Notes under the pieces: generated by a model
What the model was told of the DNA's origin: nothing
What the model saw: the letters and a program-made list of their open reading frames with translations, nothing else
Databases searched by the model: none
Part shown: piece by piece, positions 23,441 through 36,688 of the stretch
Layout: every line of letters starts with the position of its first letter
How positions within the stretch are numbered: the first letter of the stretch is position 1
Assembly: GCA_963691655.1 (NCBI GenBank)
Contig: CAVNUY010000005.1
Location: forward strand, 310,001 to 374,000
Length of the DNA stretch: 64,000 nucleotides
Reading direction: 5' to 3'
Origin: Toxonevra muliebris
Taxonomy: Eukaryota; Arthropoda; Insecta; Diptera; Pallopteridae
Translations under genes and position numbers: made by a program

Positions 23441-23880
23441 TTACTAAAGGACGAAAAACACGATTTTTGAGTTAATGATGCAGAATTATTCATTATGTCA
23501 CGTTCATATTGTGTAAACATTTCATATTAATATCTTGTATACTCTGCGCGGGAGAACTGTAAGATTTATTCTTTTTTCTGCAAAGTGGGAGTCAATTGAA
23601 AACTTTAAACGAGTTTTCTGCAAAATCACTTTTTTTGAGTTATAACAGTCTTTTAGTAAATGAGCGTTATGATATCGGACGCAACAACAAAGATGTGTTG
23701 TTTTTGCCAAGACGAAATTGTTGTGACCTTGCTATCACCTTCTACATGATTTCTCCATGAATTTGCAATGAAAAAATTGCAAAAGCTTTCACCACACAAC
23801 AGTGCAACGCCATGGTGGGTTTTTGCGTTAACGCGTTGCGAGGCAATTGTCAAACTCGGTAATGGATTTCGGTAACAATA
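23441..23880. other. Spacer, nothing recognised
   Basis: AT-rich DNA between the LOA-like element and the MITE; no gene supported. Confidence 0.3.
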
Positions 23881-23883
23881 TTA

Positions 23884-24583
23884 GGTCCGTTCCCGTACTT
23901 TTTGGGTAAAGTTTGGTAAACTGAGAGTAAACAAAAAATACTCTCTGCTATAGACAAAAATGCCCAAAAGTACGGGAACGCAAAAAACAACTTTTCTTGC
24001 ACGAAACAAAACGTAAAATTGTAGCGGCAGTTAAATTTAAAATCAGTGTCTTGTGATATTTAATAAAATAAAAATTGTTACATCTTACAAGGAAATAAAG
24101 ATATAATGAAAAAATTAAACATAAATTATTTACCCGACTACTTCTGAAGATTTTTCATCGACATTTACATTATTCAGAAATAGCAGAAGCTCCTACATCG
24201 TCAGAAGTTGAACCGACACTTGCGTCATTATTCTGTGGAGAATGTAGTTCAAAATTAACAAACATACAATTAATACATTTTCAAATGTCTTTTGGACATT
24301 TTCCACTTTAAATAACATTTATTTTTTCAAAAATTCTTCAATTATTTATAAATTTCAGATTTTCAATATATTTTCACAAAAGCAAAACAACTGATAAACA
24401 CAAACCTAGGATGTTTGACACTTTTACCTTGTTTACCCGAAGAAAGAGTGCGGGCTGTTTCGTGCAGGAAAAAAATTACTCTCTCATCTCCGCTCTCTCA
24501 TTTGCACGTTTTTTGTGTACGGGAACACATTTGGGCAGTTTTGGGTAAATTCATGCACCCACGGTAAAGTACGGGAATGGACG
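23884..24583. mobile_element. PIF/Harbinger-type MITE, 700 bp
   Basis: The left end GGTCCGTTCCCGTACTTT and the right end, reverse complemented, CGTCCATTCCCGTACTTT form imperfect terminal inverted repeats. They are flanked by TTA at 23881-23883 and TTA at 24584-24586. Sub-terminal motifs (TTTGGGTAAA, GGGAAC) are mirrored on the two sides. There is no coding capacity. Confidence 0.75.
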
Positions 24584-24673
24584 TTATCCTTTGTGGTAAC
24601 GTACAGAATCGACCTATTAATGCTTTAACTAAAATTCATCGATAACATAATTTATTTGCAATAAAAATGTATA

Positions 24674-25133
24674 ATACCATTTTCCCATTGAGCCGAAATT
24701 GCATGGTTTTGGTCATTTCCGTGGTTTCGGCTGAAACTACGTTGAAATGCCTAATTTCGGCATATACAAATATGTCAAACGAAACCACGGAAATGAATTG
24801 GTATCAACGAAACAGCATTGGAAACCGCGCAAAAATCTGAATGTGTTCACCGAAATGAATTTGCTCTTAAATTTCTATTCTGATATTTATATTTTGGTTT
24901 GCTTACAACTTGATTAATGTGGCAAAACGAAAATATAAAAAAAGTAGTTTTTTGGTGCGAGGGAAGAGAAGCTCATAACCCAAGTATGGGCAGAAAACGT
25001 GGAGCTACGTAGAGCAGAAAAAAAACCAAACGAAACCATAATAGAAACCAGCTGAACTAATGTGAACGATTGCAGTTTCGTTCGAAACCATTTGCCAAAA
25101 CTGCGCAATTTCTTCTCAGTGGGAACATGGTAT
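24674..25133. mobile_element. Foldback/MITE element, 460 bp
   Basis: The left end ATACCATTTTCCCATTGAG and the right end, reverse complemented, ATACCATGTTCCCACTGAG are inverted repeats. They continue inward as GAAATTGC and GGTTTTGG on both sides. The interior also repeats a GAAACCACGGAAATGA-type motif in inverted pairs. The superfamily is uncertain; a TA target is possible. Confidence 0.65.
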
Positions 25134-26966
25134 AAATCTAATTATATCCCAAATGGGCCTACTTGTAAGGCTATGAATTAAATAATAAAATGAAATGGTA
25201 AATGAATTCCAAACTGTTGAATTTTCTAAGAATTATTTTGAAAATGAATTATGTTGCTATTACTCTTAGTTTTAAAATATTTTCAAATTAGATTGTATTT
25301 AGTCTTTAAGGAATTTAAATTTCTTAAAAAATTATATAATCTAAACTAAGTTGTATAACTTGGCGACAAAATCTTTCCCGAACACAACTTGTCCTAATAG
25401 TAGAAATTTTTTGAATGGATAAAATTTGTTTATTTGTGATAATTTGTACGGCAAAAATAACCAGAAGTTTCAGAAACAAACATTAGATTTAGACACTCCG
25501 CATGTAGCTTAAGCAGTATAATCGCTGCACAATTTTTGTATGATTTTGAAACAAAAGCAAAACTATTTATGAAAGTATGCCTATTGGCGCGTTTTAACAT
25601 AATTTTTTGAAAGTTTCAGTTAATATTTGTCCCATTGAGCAACCTTGAATACATTGCTCAGAACTTGCATGTATCAAAATGTTTCTGAAAAACTTACGCT
25701 TTTATACTTCGTTGTTTCTGATACTGTTTGTAGGAAAATTGTCTATTTTTTAGTGCTTGCAGTTTTCCGTTCAATTATTCCCATATCGCCACCTAATTTT
25801 GATTTGCAGTCCAGGTTGTTTAGATAACTTACTAATAAGCATTGGATGATTTGTGCCAGTTGTGATACACTTATCTTTCAAGAAAAACTTACTTTATTTA
25901 ACTTTTATTGATCTTTGCTTTATATTCTTTTTTTAGTTCTTGTTCTGAATATGCATTTAAATTCCCATCGGATATTACTTATCTCCTTCCAACGCCTTTA
26001 ACTATCGAGTCATTTATACGCCATTGATAAGCTAACAATGTTTGACATTATTAAATTTGTTTTTGAGATTATAGGATATTATACGTAGAAATATTTTATG
26101 ATCTGTTAAAACAAAACTTATTTCTAATACTTTATTTTATGATTGATGAACGCAAATTTTTAATTTTTTTTAACATGAAAACCGACGAGGAAGACACATA
26201 TTTTCTGCATTGGCTGTCTCTTTTCCAATATTTCCACTACTTCTTTCAGAAATTCATTATAAAATGGCAGTCTCCGATGAGGTGTGTAGCGATGCCAGAT
26301 TTCACGATTTTTGGGCCAAATTCCTTTCAGCAATTTTCGGCTAAAATTATTCTTTTTGATTTTTGCTGGACAAAAATTAAGGAATGATTGCAATTACACA
26401 AAGAATGGTAGAAGTAACGTTTTGGAGACAGAAGTACTCGAAAACAGGTCCATTATACCTAAAACACAAATAAGTTTCGCGGCAGTGTTGCATTGGCATT
26501 TAAAATAGAATAATATGCATTCATCGTAGCACAACACAATGATCCGTATCTGTAGTTGCAAAATAAGGTATATCTTAGTTAAAACCATGGCAGAAGAATT
26601 AAGAAGGTAGATGCATTTTGACAAGAGGAGCTTTGACAAAATTTTTGAAAAATCTAGACCCAAAGGTGGCCTTAATGAAACATTTCCCGAGAAATTTGTA
26701 AAAAAAAACTTTATTCAACTTAAAATATGACACTTAAACAATAGTGAAAAAGTTCATGTGACAATATAACAATTACGATAACATATGTCCAATAAAGAGT
26801 AATTCATGTTAATATAATTCTCCAATAAAGTGTAAATATTTTACACTTCTACAACCCCTATTTCCGAAAATCTGCGGCTTGAAATCTGTCTACAGCAGCG
26901 TGGCCATCGATAAATTTCAAAAAGTTGCAAAAAAAAGTGTCACTGTCATTTCACACGATGTCAGCA
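25134..26966. other. AT-rich region without recognised genes
   Basis: Short frames on both strands (for example 26139-26387 plus and 26160-26393 minus) overlap and show no motifs. I see no supportable gene or element boundary. Confidence 0.35.
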
Positions 26967-27071
26967 CCTGGCAAAGTAGGGGTAATGCAAAAATTACAAC
27001 AACTAAAACTTTTGCAAGAGATATATTTATATGTGCGTGCCAGTCTCCCATCAAAATCGAATCATTGCAGT
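26967..27071. repeat. Repeat module M, copy 1 (left border of segment A)
   Basis: The module begins CCTGGCAAAGTAGGGGTAAT. It recurs in the same orientation at 35208 and inverted at 43801-43896, where it forms part of a Helitron-like 3' end. Copies 1 and 2 are noticeably more diverged from each other than the adjacent A and B segments are. Confidence 0.7.
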
Positions 27072-28936
27072 AATCATTCATATCACTTACATGAGTAGTT
27101 CCATTTCCACGTGTTCAATGGTGTCAACACTCCTCTCAGTTATTGCTATCAACATCCCATCTTAACATACAAACCTTCATCATCTTTCTTACTATGGCTT
27201 TCTAATAACTATCAACATATATCCTTTACAACTAAATTTTGATTGCTTGCCTTACTATGGTTTCCCATATGGCTGCTTTAATTTGCTAAAGCCCTAACAC
27301 GCATATTCAAATTTTATAGGAGAATTTCGAGAATTTGTAATTTAAACTAAAAGAAAAGATTGCAAGTTTTCAGTGTAGGTTTCTAAAATTTTCGGTGCAG
27401 GACACACTTTATCATAATCCATCGGAAACTTTATATTGGAAAATTTATGTTAGGGCCTTAGCAAAATAAGGCAGAGAAGCATTTCCTTTGTATGCCAAAC
27501 AACTTCCACATTCTGCCCAACAATTACTACTAACCATCCCCCTTCACGCACAAACTGCCAGTGTGTTCTTTGCATTGTTTTCTCAGGTATACAGTTTCAA
27601 ACATTTTCTTTGCATGGGAAGTGTCACGCATATTTTATTTATTCCATTTACTTTTTCTAGCATTTTCTATTGGCAAGCTCTCTAATCACAAATAATTTGG
27701 GAAATATACCTTATAAAACCGAGGTGGAACAGTCACTAACTCAAGTGTACCCATATTTTCCCCACCAAATTCCATTGATAAATCATATTATCATTCCAAA
27801 TCTTAGTACTGTACTACAAATAGTTACTAAGATATACAATAATGAAAATTCGGACTATATCTTTTTCAATCCTAACCACATTTTTTTGTGGCGTGGTTTT
27901 GTCAACCAACGTGGGTAAATGGATCTGGAAATATATATAAAAGCATTAGAGTTGAACGGAAAAGGCCACGTCTATCCATATTTTTTCATAGATTGCCATT
28001 GACATATAACGTTTTTTAGAGACGTGCCACAAATTAATACTGAGATATTCCATAGCTAAAACTCAGATTATATAGGAGATGCCATGTCCCCTTTTTTAAA
28101 TTTCACAGATCTTTTTCTGCGGCATTACATTGCCAATTAACATCCTTGTACTAAATCTCTGATTGTGGAGATATACCCAAAAATTATCTGAACTATTGAT
28201 GGGCATATGTCCATGAAATCAAGTTACAGTTTTATATAATAGTATAAAAAAAATTAATTATTTGTATAAAAAAAGAATCACTTGGTGGGTTCACCTGTAC
28301 TTTATCACCACAACTTTACTCTCCTTTTCAACTCACTAAGCCACAAACCTTTACAAATTTTCATGATCACATTAGTAATATAGTACAGTGTGGCCAACTT
28401 TTACTTTTCAAAATCCGCTAAAATGACGAAAAAACGCGTATTTTCTTAAAGAGATTAAAACGAAACTTGAATACGAATAAGTAGCTATTTATAGCGCTCT
28501 AACTATTTTTAGTTTTTTAATTGGTAAACCGATTTCTTATTAATTTGAAGTGTTTAATTATTGTATTTAAAGGACTGCTGTTTAATAATTTGGAACTGCC
28601 ATTTCTCGCCTAAAGTCCAAAAAAGTTCGTACTTTTCAAAACGGCGGGAGATCTGGTGCTTTTAGTAATTTCCTGCAAACTGGCTACAATCAAATTATTT
28701 GTCTTCAACTTAACCAAACACAACTTTAAACAAAACATCTCAGCATCTACTTTTGCATGTTTCCACAAGTGGGCTAAAAATTGTGTATTACCTACAAATA
28801 AAAATCCGAGGTCAACATAATTATCAACATCAAAAGCAACACGCAAAAACAACAAAAAAATACATATATTTATTATAACTGTGCGCAATATTAATTTTTT
28901 GTCATATTTTGTCTCTGCTTCGCTTTTTCTCCAAAC

Positions 28937-30623
28937 ATGTCAGAAACTCGCTCAGCTTCTATAAAACGAAAAAATTTGGTGTAGAGTAAAAATGGAGTAG
29001 GACTCTCTCCGGCTAGTAAATCTATAAAACCTGATGGAAGATACTTATCTGCGGAGTCTATACTCTTGGAGATGAAACAAATGGGGCACGTATAAAAACC
29101 ATACACAACATATATGTGATCAGTTCTCTTTAGATTTTGCTAACTTGGAAGATAAAATAATGAGCAAAGTCAACAAAGAGATTGACACAGTTAAGCAAAG
29201 AGTTGATGATGTCGAAAATATGATAACAAGAATAAATGCTGAACTCTTATCGTTTAACTTGTTGAAAAATGAGGTTCAACAACTTAGCGAAAAGTGCTTT
29301 AATGCTATAAATCATAAGAAAAATGATATTTCGTCCGATGCAGCGCTTTTCGGTGAATTCTAATGAAAACCATATTTAACTCGATATGCTATCTGTTGAC
29401 TTTTTAGCCCCGCAGGTCCGTGACATATTTCAAATTAAGCCAACTACAAGCAGTTCAAACTCGGTTGTCATAATAAAATTCTAGACAACTTATGACCGCA
29501 GTCGCGTATTTAAAGCTTTCTCGGAGTATAGAAGGAAACATAAGCAGGCCATTATATTGTATGGTGATGATGACTCTCAAAATTATGTTTATCTACATGA
29601 GAGTTTATCTAAAGAGTCTCGTAAGATTATGCAGACAGCAATAAAATTAAAGCGTGAAAAGAAAATCTTCAACGCTTTTACATTAAGAGGCACGATATTA
29701 ATCAGGAAAGAGAAACATAATGAAGCTATTCCTGTGCGTAGTATTGAACATCTTCTTAACTTTGCATATGGCGGTGGGCCTGAAAGTGAAGACAAGTCGT
29801 CTTTTTTATAAATAGTTTTAGTTTTTTATTGTTATACTTTTTTATGTTGAGATTTAACTCACCCTTTCAAATTTGCTTCTTTCTTGATTGTATTAGGAAG
29901 TTATCGTGTAAGATGCTAAGTGTTAAACGTTGTGGATATTTTTACTTAGTTGACTTATTATTAGTATTTCGAGAACCAAATTTTGCTTTGCTATTGAACT
30001 TTTATGACAGGTTTGATTAACCCTTTCTCTGGTGGTGTTACTGATAATCACAAAACTTTAGTGAACATTTTTTGCCAACAATCTAATGGTCTTAAAGTGG
30101 TCCATTTCAATGCTAGGAGCTTAAATCCAAATTAACTAGATTATGTTGAGTATATATTTAAAGATTCTACAGTTTATCAACTATATGCGTTTCTGAGGCA
30201 TATTTTAATCATGATTTTACAGATGCTATATATAGTCTTAATGATTTTAAACTGATTCGGAATGATAGAAGTGTAGGGAAGGTTGGGGGCGTTGCAATTT
30301 ATTTTTAAAAATATCTTAATGCGAGATTACTAAGTCAATCTACCAACTGTCTCAAAAACTTCTTGACGATATAGTAACGTGTGGGCTGACCGTGGTTAAC
30401 ACTGACACGCCCACGCGTTTTGCTAATAATGCAAGTCCTAGCCTGTTAGATGTTTTTATTGTCTCTGACATTAATTCTGTTCTATTTTTTGACCAAATTT
30501 CGTTTATTTCTGACCATGATTTAATAATACTCTTGACGTCAATTTTTCTCATAACGCCGAGCCAAAAACGTTTAACTATTATGATCAATATGAGCTTACT
30601 TGCATATGATTTGGAGTGTATTT

Positions 30624-30658
<35 letters not shown>

Positions 30659-33237
30659 GTCAATGAACAAAGGTTCTTACAGACTATTAAAAGATATACA
30701 TATATTATAATTATAACAAATTATTTAAAATTGACTTCAATACTTGCTTTGAACCAACAATATCAACATTATCCTTCATCGATAAAGAGTTATACAAACG
30801 ACAGGCTCGATTTATAGGTGAATTAAAAGCATAATTAGTACGACAAATATCTAAGTGAAAGAAATCAGAGTGCCGCAGCGATCTAATAGGCACATTGAAG
30901 CTAATTAGTTGCAAAAGATCTGAACAGTTAACCCTACCCATTACAATATCAGAAATATATAGAACAGATAAGACTGATCTCCTACTCTCCAAAGATTTTA
31001 AACTTATGAGATCACAGCGAGCTTTGTATGAAGGAACGGGATCGGAAAATTTTATTTTCCGTAACGCAAATCTTACGAATGATTTTTGGATTCGTTCAAT
31101 TCGTAGAGTATGGGAGGAATAGAATGGATTCCAAATAAAGGAAGCATATTCCAACTTCGAGCGAACTAAAGAAGTATACAACGATTTCAATGTATATGGA
31201 TCAGTAAAATTAACACTATTTCGACGAACGAAAGCTAATAATGAGTACCCCTTAGGAATGATATAGTGCAGATGAGATATGAAAGTGAATTTTGAATCAA
31301 AAACTACTCCAAGGTCTTTAATCATCTTAACTCGACTTAATGGCGAATTAGCAAGGATGTAAGTTGACGATATATAAGAATCAGACTTAGAGTAAGTGTT
31401 TATAGCACATTTATCTACATTGAGACACAATCTATTCTTAACACACCATTCATAGACAGAATTTAAGTCATACTGTAACATTAAAGAATCTAATGGCGAT
31501 CTAATTTTTAAAAACATTTTTAGGTCGTCGGCAAATAATGCCGCCTAGAAACTAATCAGGTTAATGATTATTTCTTATCGTCGGTATCCAGTAACAGTGT
31601 GGGTTTTACTTCTAAAAGTTTTGTAGAGCAACCCTTCCAATTTTCTGCTGTTAATGAGCACGACGTGTTTAATTGTGTCATGGGCATTAAGTCCAATGCA
31701 GTAGGTGTGTATGGTATTTCCCCCAAATTCTTGAAAATTATTTTACTTTACGTCATTTCTCCCCTTACACACATAATGAATCACTGCTTTACGTGCTCGT
31801 GTTTTCCAAAAATGTGAAAGTGCAGCATTGTGATTCCACTGGCCAAAAAATCAAACCCGTCAAACTTACAAGATTTTCGTCCTATAAGTATTTTGCCAGC
31901 TTTATCCAAGGTATTTGAAAACTTAACAGCAACTCAAATTTCAAACCACATTAATGACAAAAAGTTACTTAATCCTCTTCAATTTGGCTTCAGACCAGGG
32001 CACAGCTGCTCTACGACTATGGTAAAGATTATGGACGACATTCGTGTATCCTATGATGACAACTTAATGACATTACTTTGTCTTTTAGACTTCTCTAAGG
32101 CATTTGATAGTGTGAATCATTGCTTGCTAATTAATAAGCTCAAACACTTTTTTGGTTTCTCTGACAATGCTTAAAGACTATTAGAGTGCAATATGTAAAG
32201 GCTGGGACACTGTATCAGACGTAAAGTCTATCCGTTCAGGTGTTCCGCAAGGATCTGTTCTTGGTCCTTTTCTTTTTTCCATCTTTTTGGACGACATTTT
32301 TTCTGTTTGTAACTATGTGACAATGCATGCGTATGCTGATGATATTCAATTATATATATCACATCGCATTGGCCTCGTTGACGATTTATGCTGCAGGGTT
32401 AATGAAGATCTTGACGCAATTTTTGAATGGACTCAAAAGAATGATCTTTGTCTTAATGCCAGTAAACAAGGACAAAATTATATTTGACATTCCACCTCTC
32501 TTTGTAGGTGGTGTGCAGCTTGAGTTTGTGGAGAAAATTCAAAACTTAGGTATTGTAATTAACTCCACGCTAACTTGTTCTAGACACATTAATAATGTAG
32601 TGAGTAGAGTTTATTATGTACTTCGAAATCTACGCCTGCAAATTTCACTCCCATGGCAACAAAGAAGTTACTTGTAAAACAATAATTTTATCCCTCTTAT
32701 TACTTATTCTAAGCTCGTTTATTGCAAACTTGACTCTCAATCGCTTCATAATTTGGAGATCGCTTTTAATTATGCGACCAGATATGTATTTGGCCTTAAA
32801 AAATTTGACCACATTACCAGCTGGCGAAAAGAAATACTTGGCTGTAACTTGGTCGATTACCTGCATAAACTGATAACTACGAAAACTCCAAATTATCTAC
32901 ATTGTAAATTAAAATTTGCCCAATCCAGTCGTACTAAGCAGTTTATATTACCATGCTCTAAGTATCTAACCACTAGCCGTCTATTTTTCTTTAACACCAT
33001 CAGAATTCCCTGCCTGTTCAGATTTGATCAATAAATAGCATAGCAAAATTTAAACATTATATATATGATTACTTTTGTGTAAACTCCCAATAGTTTTTTT
33101 TTTTTTAAAAAATTTAAATTTATTTTTAAGTTCTAATCTCCAAATACCAAAATTATTATACTTAATGTTGTACAAAAAAGAACATATTCTTAATGTACTA
33201 ACGTTTTCTTTTTAAATAAATAAATTGAAATTGAAAA
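28937..33237 (+). mobile_element. Jockey/CR1-type LINE in copy A, inactive
   Basis: ORF1 starts MSETRSASIKRKN at 28937. It continues as a coiled-coil segment (29145-29363) and a C-terminal nucleic-acid-binding segment (29557-29811; LKREKKIFNAFTLRGTILIR) like the FP-type domain of many arthropod LINE ORF1 proteins. ORF2 has endonuclease pieces (VVHFNARSLNPN near 30095; PSLLDVFIVSDINS and FISDHDLI at 30440-30525) with the middle deleted. The RT is in two parts (31599-32174, 32220-32470) with LLDFSKAFDSVNH, SGVPQGSVLGPFLFSIFLDD and AYADDIQLY. The 3' end is a TAAATAAATAAATTGAAA tail at about 33213-33237. Shared stops in A and B show it was dead before duplication. Confidence 0.85.
30625..31536 (-). 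mobile_element. 5'-truncated antisense LINE inserted only in copy A
   Basis: On the minus strand an intact 268-codon frame (31517-30711) encodes the RT tail from MFLKIRSPLDSLMLQYDLN to the C-terminus. A 3' UTR containing TAGTCTGTAAGAA and a TAAA-repeat tail at 30625-30658 follow. Truncation falls inside the catalytic motif (ADDLKMF remains). Comparison with copy B shows it replaced 38753-39086, so insertion was accompanied by a 334-bp target deletion. The family is the same as the LINE at 13.0-14.8 kb. Confidence 0.85.
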
Positions 33238-33602
33238 GCGTTAAACTTTTTCCCTTATAAAAGTGCGAGAAAACTCAATATACTTAAACTTTATCACTAA
33301 CACAGGCACACATCTGATACTTCTAGTCATTGAAAATTTCTTCGATTTTTCGAAGATATTTTAAATTGAAAAAACAGGCTGAGCGCTAAATCAATTTTTT
33401 TCTGCGTTTTAATTTTCAAAAAACACTAAAATCAGCGGGAAAAGCGCTGAGTTGGCCACACTAGCAATATATAATAATGTCTTTTGTGTGTTTGCATGTT
33501 TTATATTCACCTTTGTCGGTATTTCTTTTTTGTTGTATATTTATTTTTTTCCACCACACCGATAAAAAAAAAAATATATTGAAATAAAAAAAAAATATTT
33601 GG

Positions 33603-33735
33603 TCCCGCTTTAAGCGGGACTCGAACTTACTATTTCACAACTCTTTCTTACATCCACTACTTTACCTTCCCTCCTAACCAAATCATCCACACAACACCAT
33701 TATGAAATACTCTGATCAAATTAGTAATATGTAGT
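33603..33735 (-). repeat. tRNA-like (SINE-like) segment in copy A
   Basis: On the minus strand GTGTGGATGATTTGGTTAGG resembles an A box. AGTTCGAGTCCCGC, some 60-70 bp downstream, resembles a B box. The equivalents in copy B (41152-41284), C (TGGGTCAAATCTCAC near 44700) and D (GAGTTTCAATCCCAC near 47075) keep a B-box-like core although the rest diverged. No cloverleaf forms, so it is not a tRNA gene. Confidence 0.4.
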
Positions 33736-35135
33736 TACATTCATGCAAATGGAAAAGAATTTCAAATGCAAAGCTCTACGCTTTCTTTTTTGCTTTGTGT
33801 TTGTGTAGTGGAAATCACAACGAGCGAAGTAAAAAAATATTTGGTTTTGATTCTAGGAAAAATATAAATATTTACGATACAAATGTAAGGGAAATAAATT
33901 TTTAATATAAAAATGCATTTTACAGATAAACTATTAACTTTAGATATATGCCACCACTGACTTTATTTTAGCAAACGATAACATCTATAATCTTTCTATA
34001 CATAATTTTTATGTACCTCTTATAGTTTAGCAGCATTTTGCATTAAGTAGCTAAATTTTATAAAAAAGCTGACTTTGGTCCAAATAATGGCCTATATTAA
34101 AGAAACTATTTGAAATTAACTTAAAATAAATATCGAATTAACTCGGCAAATATCCAAAGCAATTACATACTAAATTTCATGACAATTCGTTGCGAAATAT
34201 AGAAACCTATTAGGACTAAACATTTAACAGAGCTCTATTTTATATATATACATATATATAGATATAGATTATTTATTAAAAAAAAGACATTAGACAATAA
34301 ACAAATTAACTAAATTTATTGAAATTATTTTAGTGCCAAGCACCGCTTCCACTGTTCGTAGTATTTCACATTTTGAAAAGAGTTTGAAATTCGTTCGCAA
34401 TTGAAATATCCACTTATTATAATGTTGACATGTTCATATATTATTTTTACATGTTAAGTTGCTTAATTTAATTGTATTTTTGAAACTGTCGCAGCTTTCA
34501 AGCTATTCCGTTTTACATTTTTTGGTTTTATATATACACGTACTTGCCGTACTACTGTATATAGAGCCTATAACAATGTACCCCAGTACCAAATTTGATG
34601 AAGTTCGGAAGAACTCATCATACGTTAGCATTTAATTCGGAGTTTAATTTGGTTATATGATGTAGCCAAGAATACACGATACGTTAGCAGGTGGGGTCAA
34701 GTATGTTTTCCAAAAGTTGGCGACTTTGTTTATTAATTAATTAATTAAAAATCATAATGAATCTAAAAACATGATTGGCAAAGTGAATCGGCATTAATCG
34801 CTTAAATATGGAAAACACACTTGCCCTATCTAGAATTTTTCACATATAACATATGGAATTACCGCTCAGATTTACTTCCTTTCCCACATTATTCCACTCT
34901 TTTTCTATTATATCTTTCCTTGAATATTCTTGCAGGGTATAATTATACAACCATTGATGTTTCTAAACTTCTACAACAAATTTGATGTTGTCGGCGTGCT
35001 CTGCCATTTCTATTTTTGTTATAAATTTATAATAGGTTTTCCTTACGCACTGTGCGGCAAAGTATTCTTGTAAAAAAAATTAAAAAATTACATACAAAAA
35101 ACATTCACTTACCTGTATTTAAATTTTTTTATTAA

Positions 35136-35373
35136 GCACTGGCAGGTATAGACGCTGGGTAGCGCACTGCAATTGATTTTTATGTATGTCCGTTGTCGTT
35201 GTCCGGACCTGGCAAAGTAGGGGTAATGCAAAAATTACAACAACTAAAACGTTTGCAAGAGATATATCTATAAAAGTGTGCCAGACACCGATCAAAATCG
35301 AATCATTACACTAATCATATCATTTACATGAGTAGTTCCACTTCAGCGTGTTTAATGGTGTCTACATTCTTCA
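35136..35373. repeat. Junction between A and B, with module M copy 2
   Basis: After the end of A, 70 bp of unique DNA precede CCTGGCAAAGTAGGGGTAAT (35208). The module continues to 35373 and includes a diverged partial duplication of the start of B (CATTTACATGAGTAGTTCCA, then CACTTACATGAGTAGTTCCA at about 35386). Confidence 0.65.
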
Positions 35374-36688
35374 AATCATTCATATCACTTACATGAGTAG
35401 TTCCATTTCCACGTGTTCAATGGTGTCAACATTCCTCTCAGTTATTGCTATCAACATCCCATCTTAACATACAAACCTTCATCATCTTTCTTACTATGGC
35501 TCTCTAATAACTATCAACATATATCCTTTACAACTAAATTTTGATTGCTTGCCTTACTATGGTTTCCCATATGGCTGCTTTAATTTGCTAAAGCCCTAAC
35601 ACGCATATTCAAATTTTATAGGAGAATTTCGAGAATTTGTAATTTAAACTAAAAGAAAAGATTGCAAGTTTTCAGTGTAGGTTTCTAAAATTTTCGGTAC
35701 AGGACACACTTTATCATAATCCATCGGAAACTTTATATTGGAAAATTTATGTTACGGCTTTAGCAAAATAAGGCAGAGAAGCATTTCCTTTGTATGCCAA
35801 ACAACTTCCACATTCTGCCCAACAATTACTACTAACCATCCCCCTTCACGCACAAACTGCCAGTGTGTTCTTTGCATTGTTTTCTCAGGTATACAGTTTC
35901 AAACATTTTCTTTGCATGGGAAGTGTCACGCATATTTTATTTATTCCATTTACTTTTTCTAGCATTTTCTATTGGCAAGCTCTCTAATCACAAATAATTT
36001 GGGAAATATACCTTATAAAACCGAGGTGGAACAGTCACTAACTCAAGTGTACCCATATTTTCCCCACCAAATTCCATTGATAAATCATATTATCATTCCA
36101 AATCTTAGTACTGTACTACAAATAGTTACTAAGATATACAATAATGAAAATTCGGACTATATCTTTTTCAATCCTAACCACATTTTTTTGTGGCGTGGTT
36201 TTGTCAACCAACGTGGGTAAATGGATCTGGAAATATATATAAAAGCATTAGAGTTGAACGGAAAAGGCCACGTCTATCCATATTTTTTCATAGATTGCCA
36301 TTGACAAATAACGTTTTTTAGAGACGTGCCACAAATTAATACTGAGATATTCCATAGCTAAAACTCAGATTATATAGGAGATGCCATGTCCCCTTTTTTA
36401 AATTTCACAGATCTTTTTCTGCGGCATTACATTGCCAATTAACATCCTTGTACTAAATCTCTGATTGTGGAGATATACCCAAAAATTATCTGAACTATTG
36501 ATGGGCATATGTCCATGAAATCAAGTTACAGTTTTATATAATAGTATAAAAAAAATTAATTATTTGTATAAAAAAAGAATCACTTGGTGGGTTCACCTGT
36601 ACTTTATCACCACAACTTTACTCTCCTTTTCAACTCACTAAGCCACAAACCTTTACAAATTTTCATGATCACATTAGTAATATAGTAC

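Larger units (their letters stand above)
28387..33462. mobile_element. TIR-bounded element in copy A, host of a LINE
   Basis: The left end AGTGTGGCCAACTTTTAC and the right end, reverse complemented, AGTGTGGCCAACTCAGCG share a 13-bp inverted repeat. The related repeat copy C reads through this position (44568-44584) without the insert, so it really is an insertion. Candidate 8-bp target duplications AGTAATAT (left, 5 bp from the TIR) and AGCAATAT (right) would fit a P or hAT-type element, but the offset leaves this open. Unique non-LINE DNA remains only near the two ends. Confidence 0.6.
27072..35135. repeat. Tandem segment A (8.06 kb)
   Basis: Direct duplicate of 35374-42964. Near identity starts at AATCATTCATATCACTTACA (27072 and 35374) and ends at TTTTTTTATTAAG (35135 and 42964). 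Differences are a handful of substitutions, a 171-bp segment present only in A (28495-28665), a 912-bp antisense LINE replacing 334 bp in A, a 24-bp indel near 35075, and a LOA insertion only in B. It contains a TIR-bounded insert (28387-33462) that hosts a LINE. Confidence 0.9.

Noticed and set aside
33603..33735. Possible tRNA gene on the minus strand
   Set aside because: Only a B-box-like and weak A-box-like motif with wrong spacing; no cloverleaf can be drawn.
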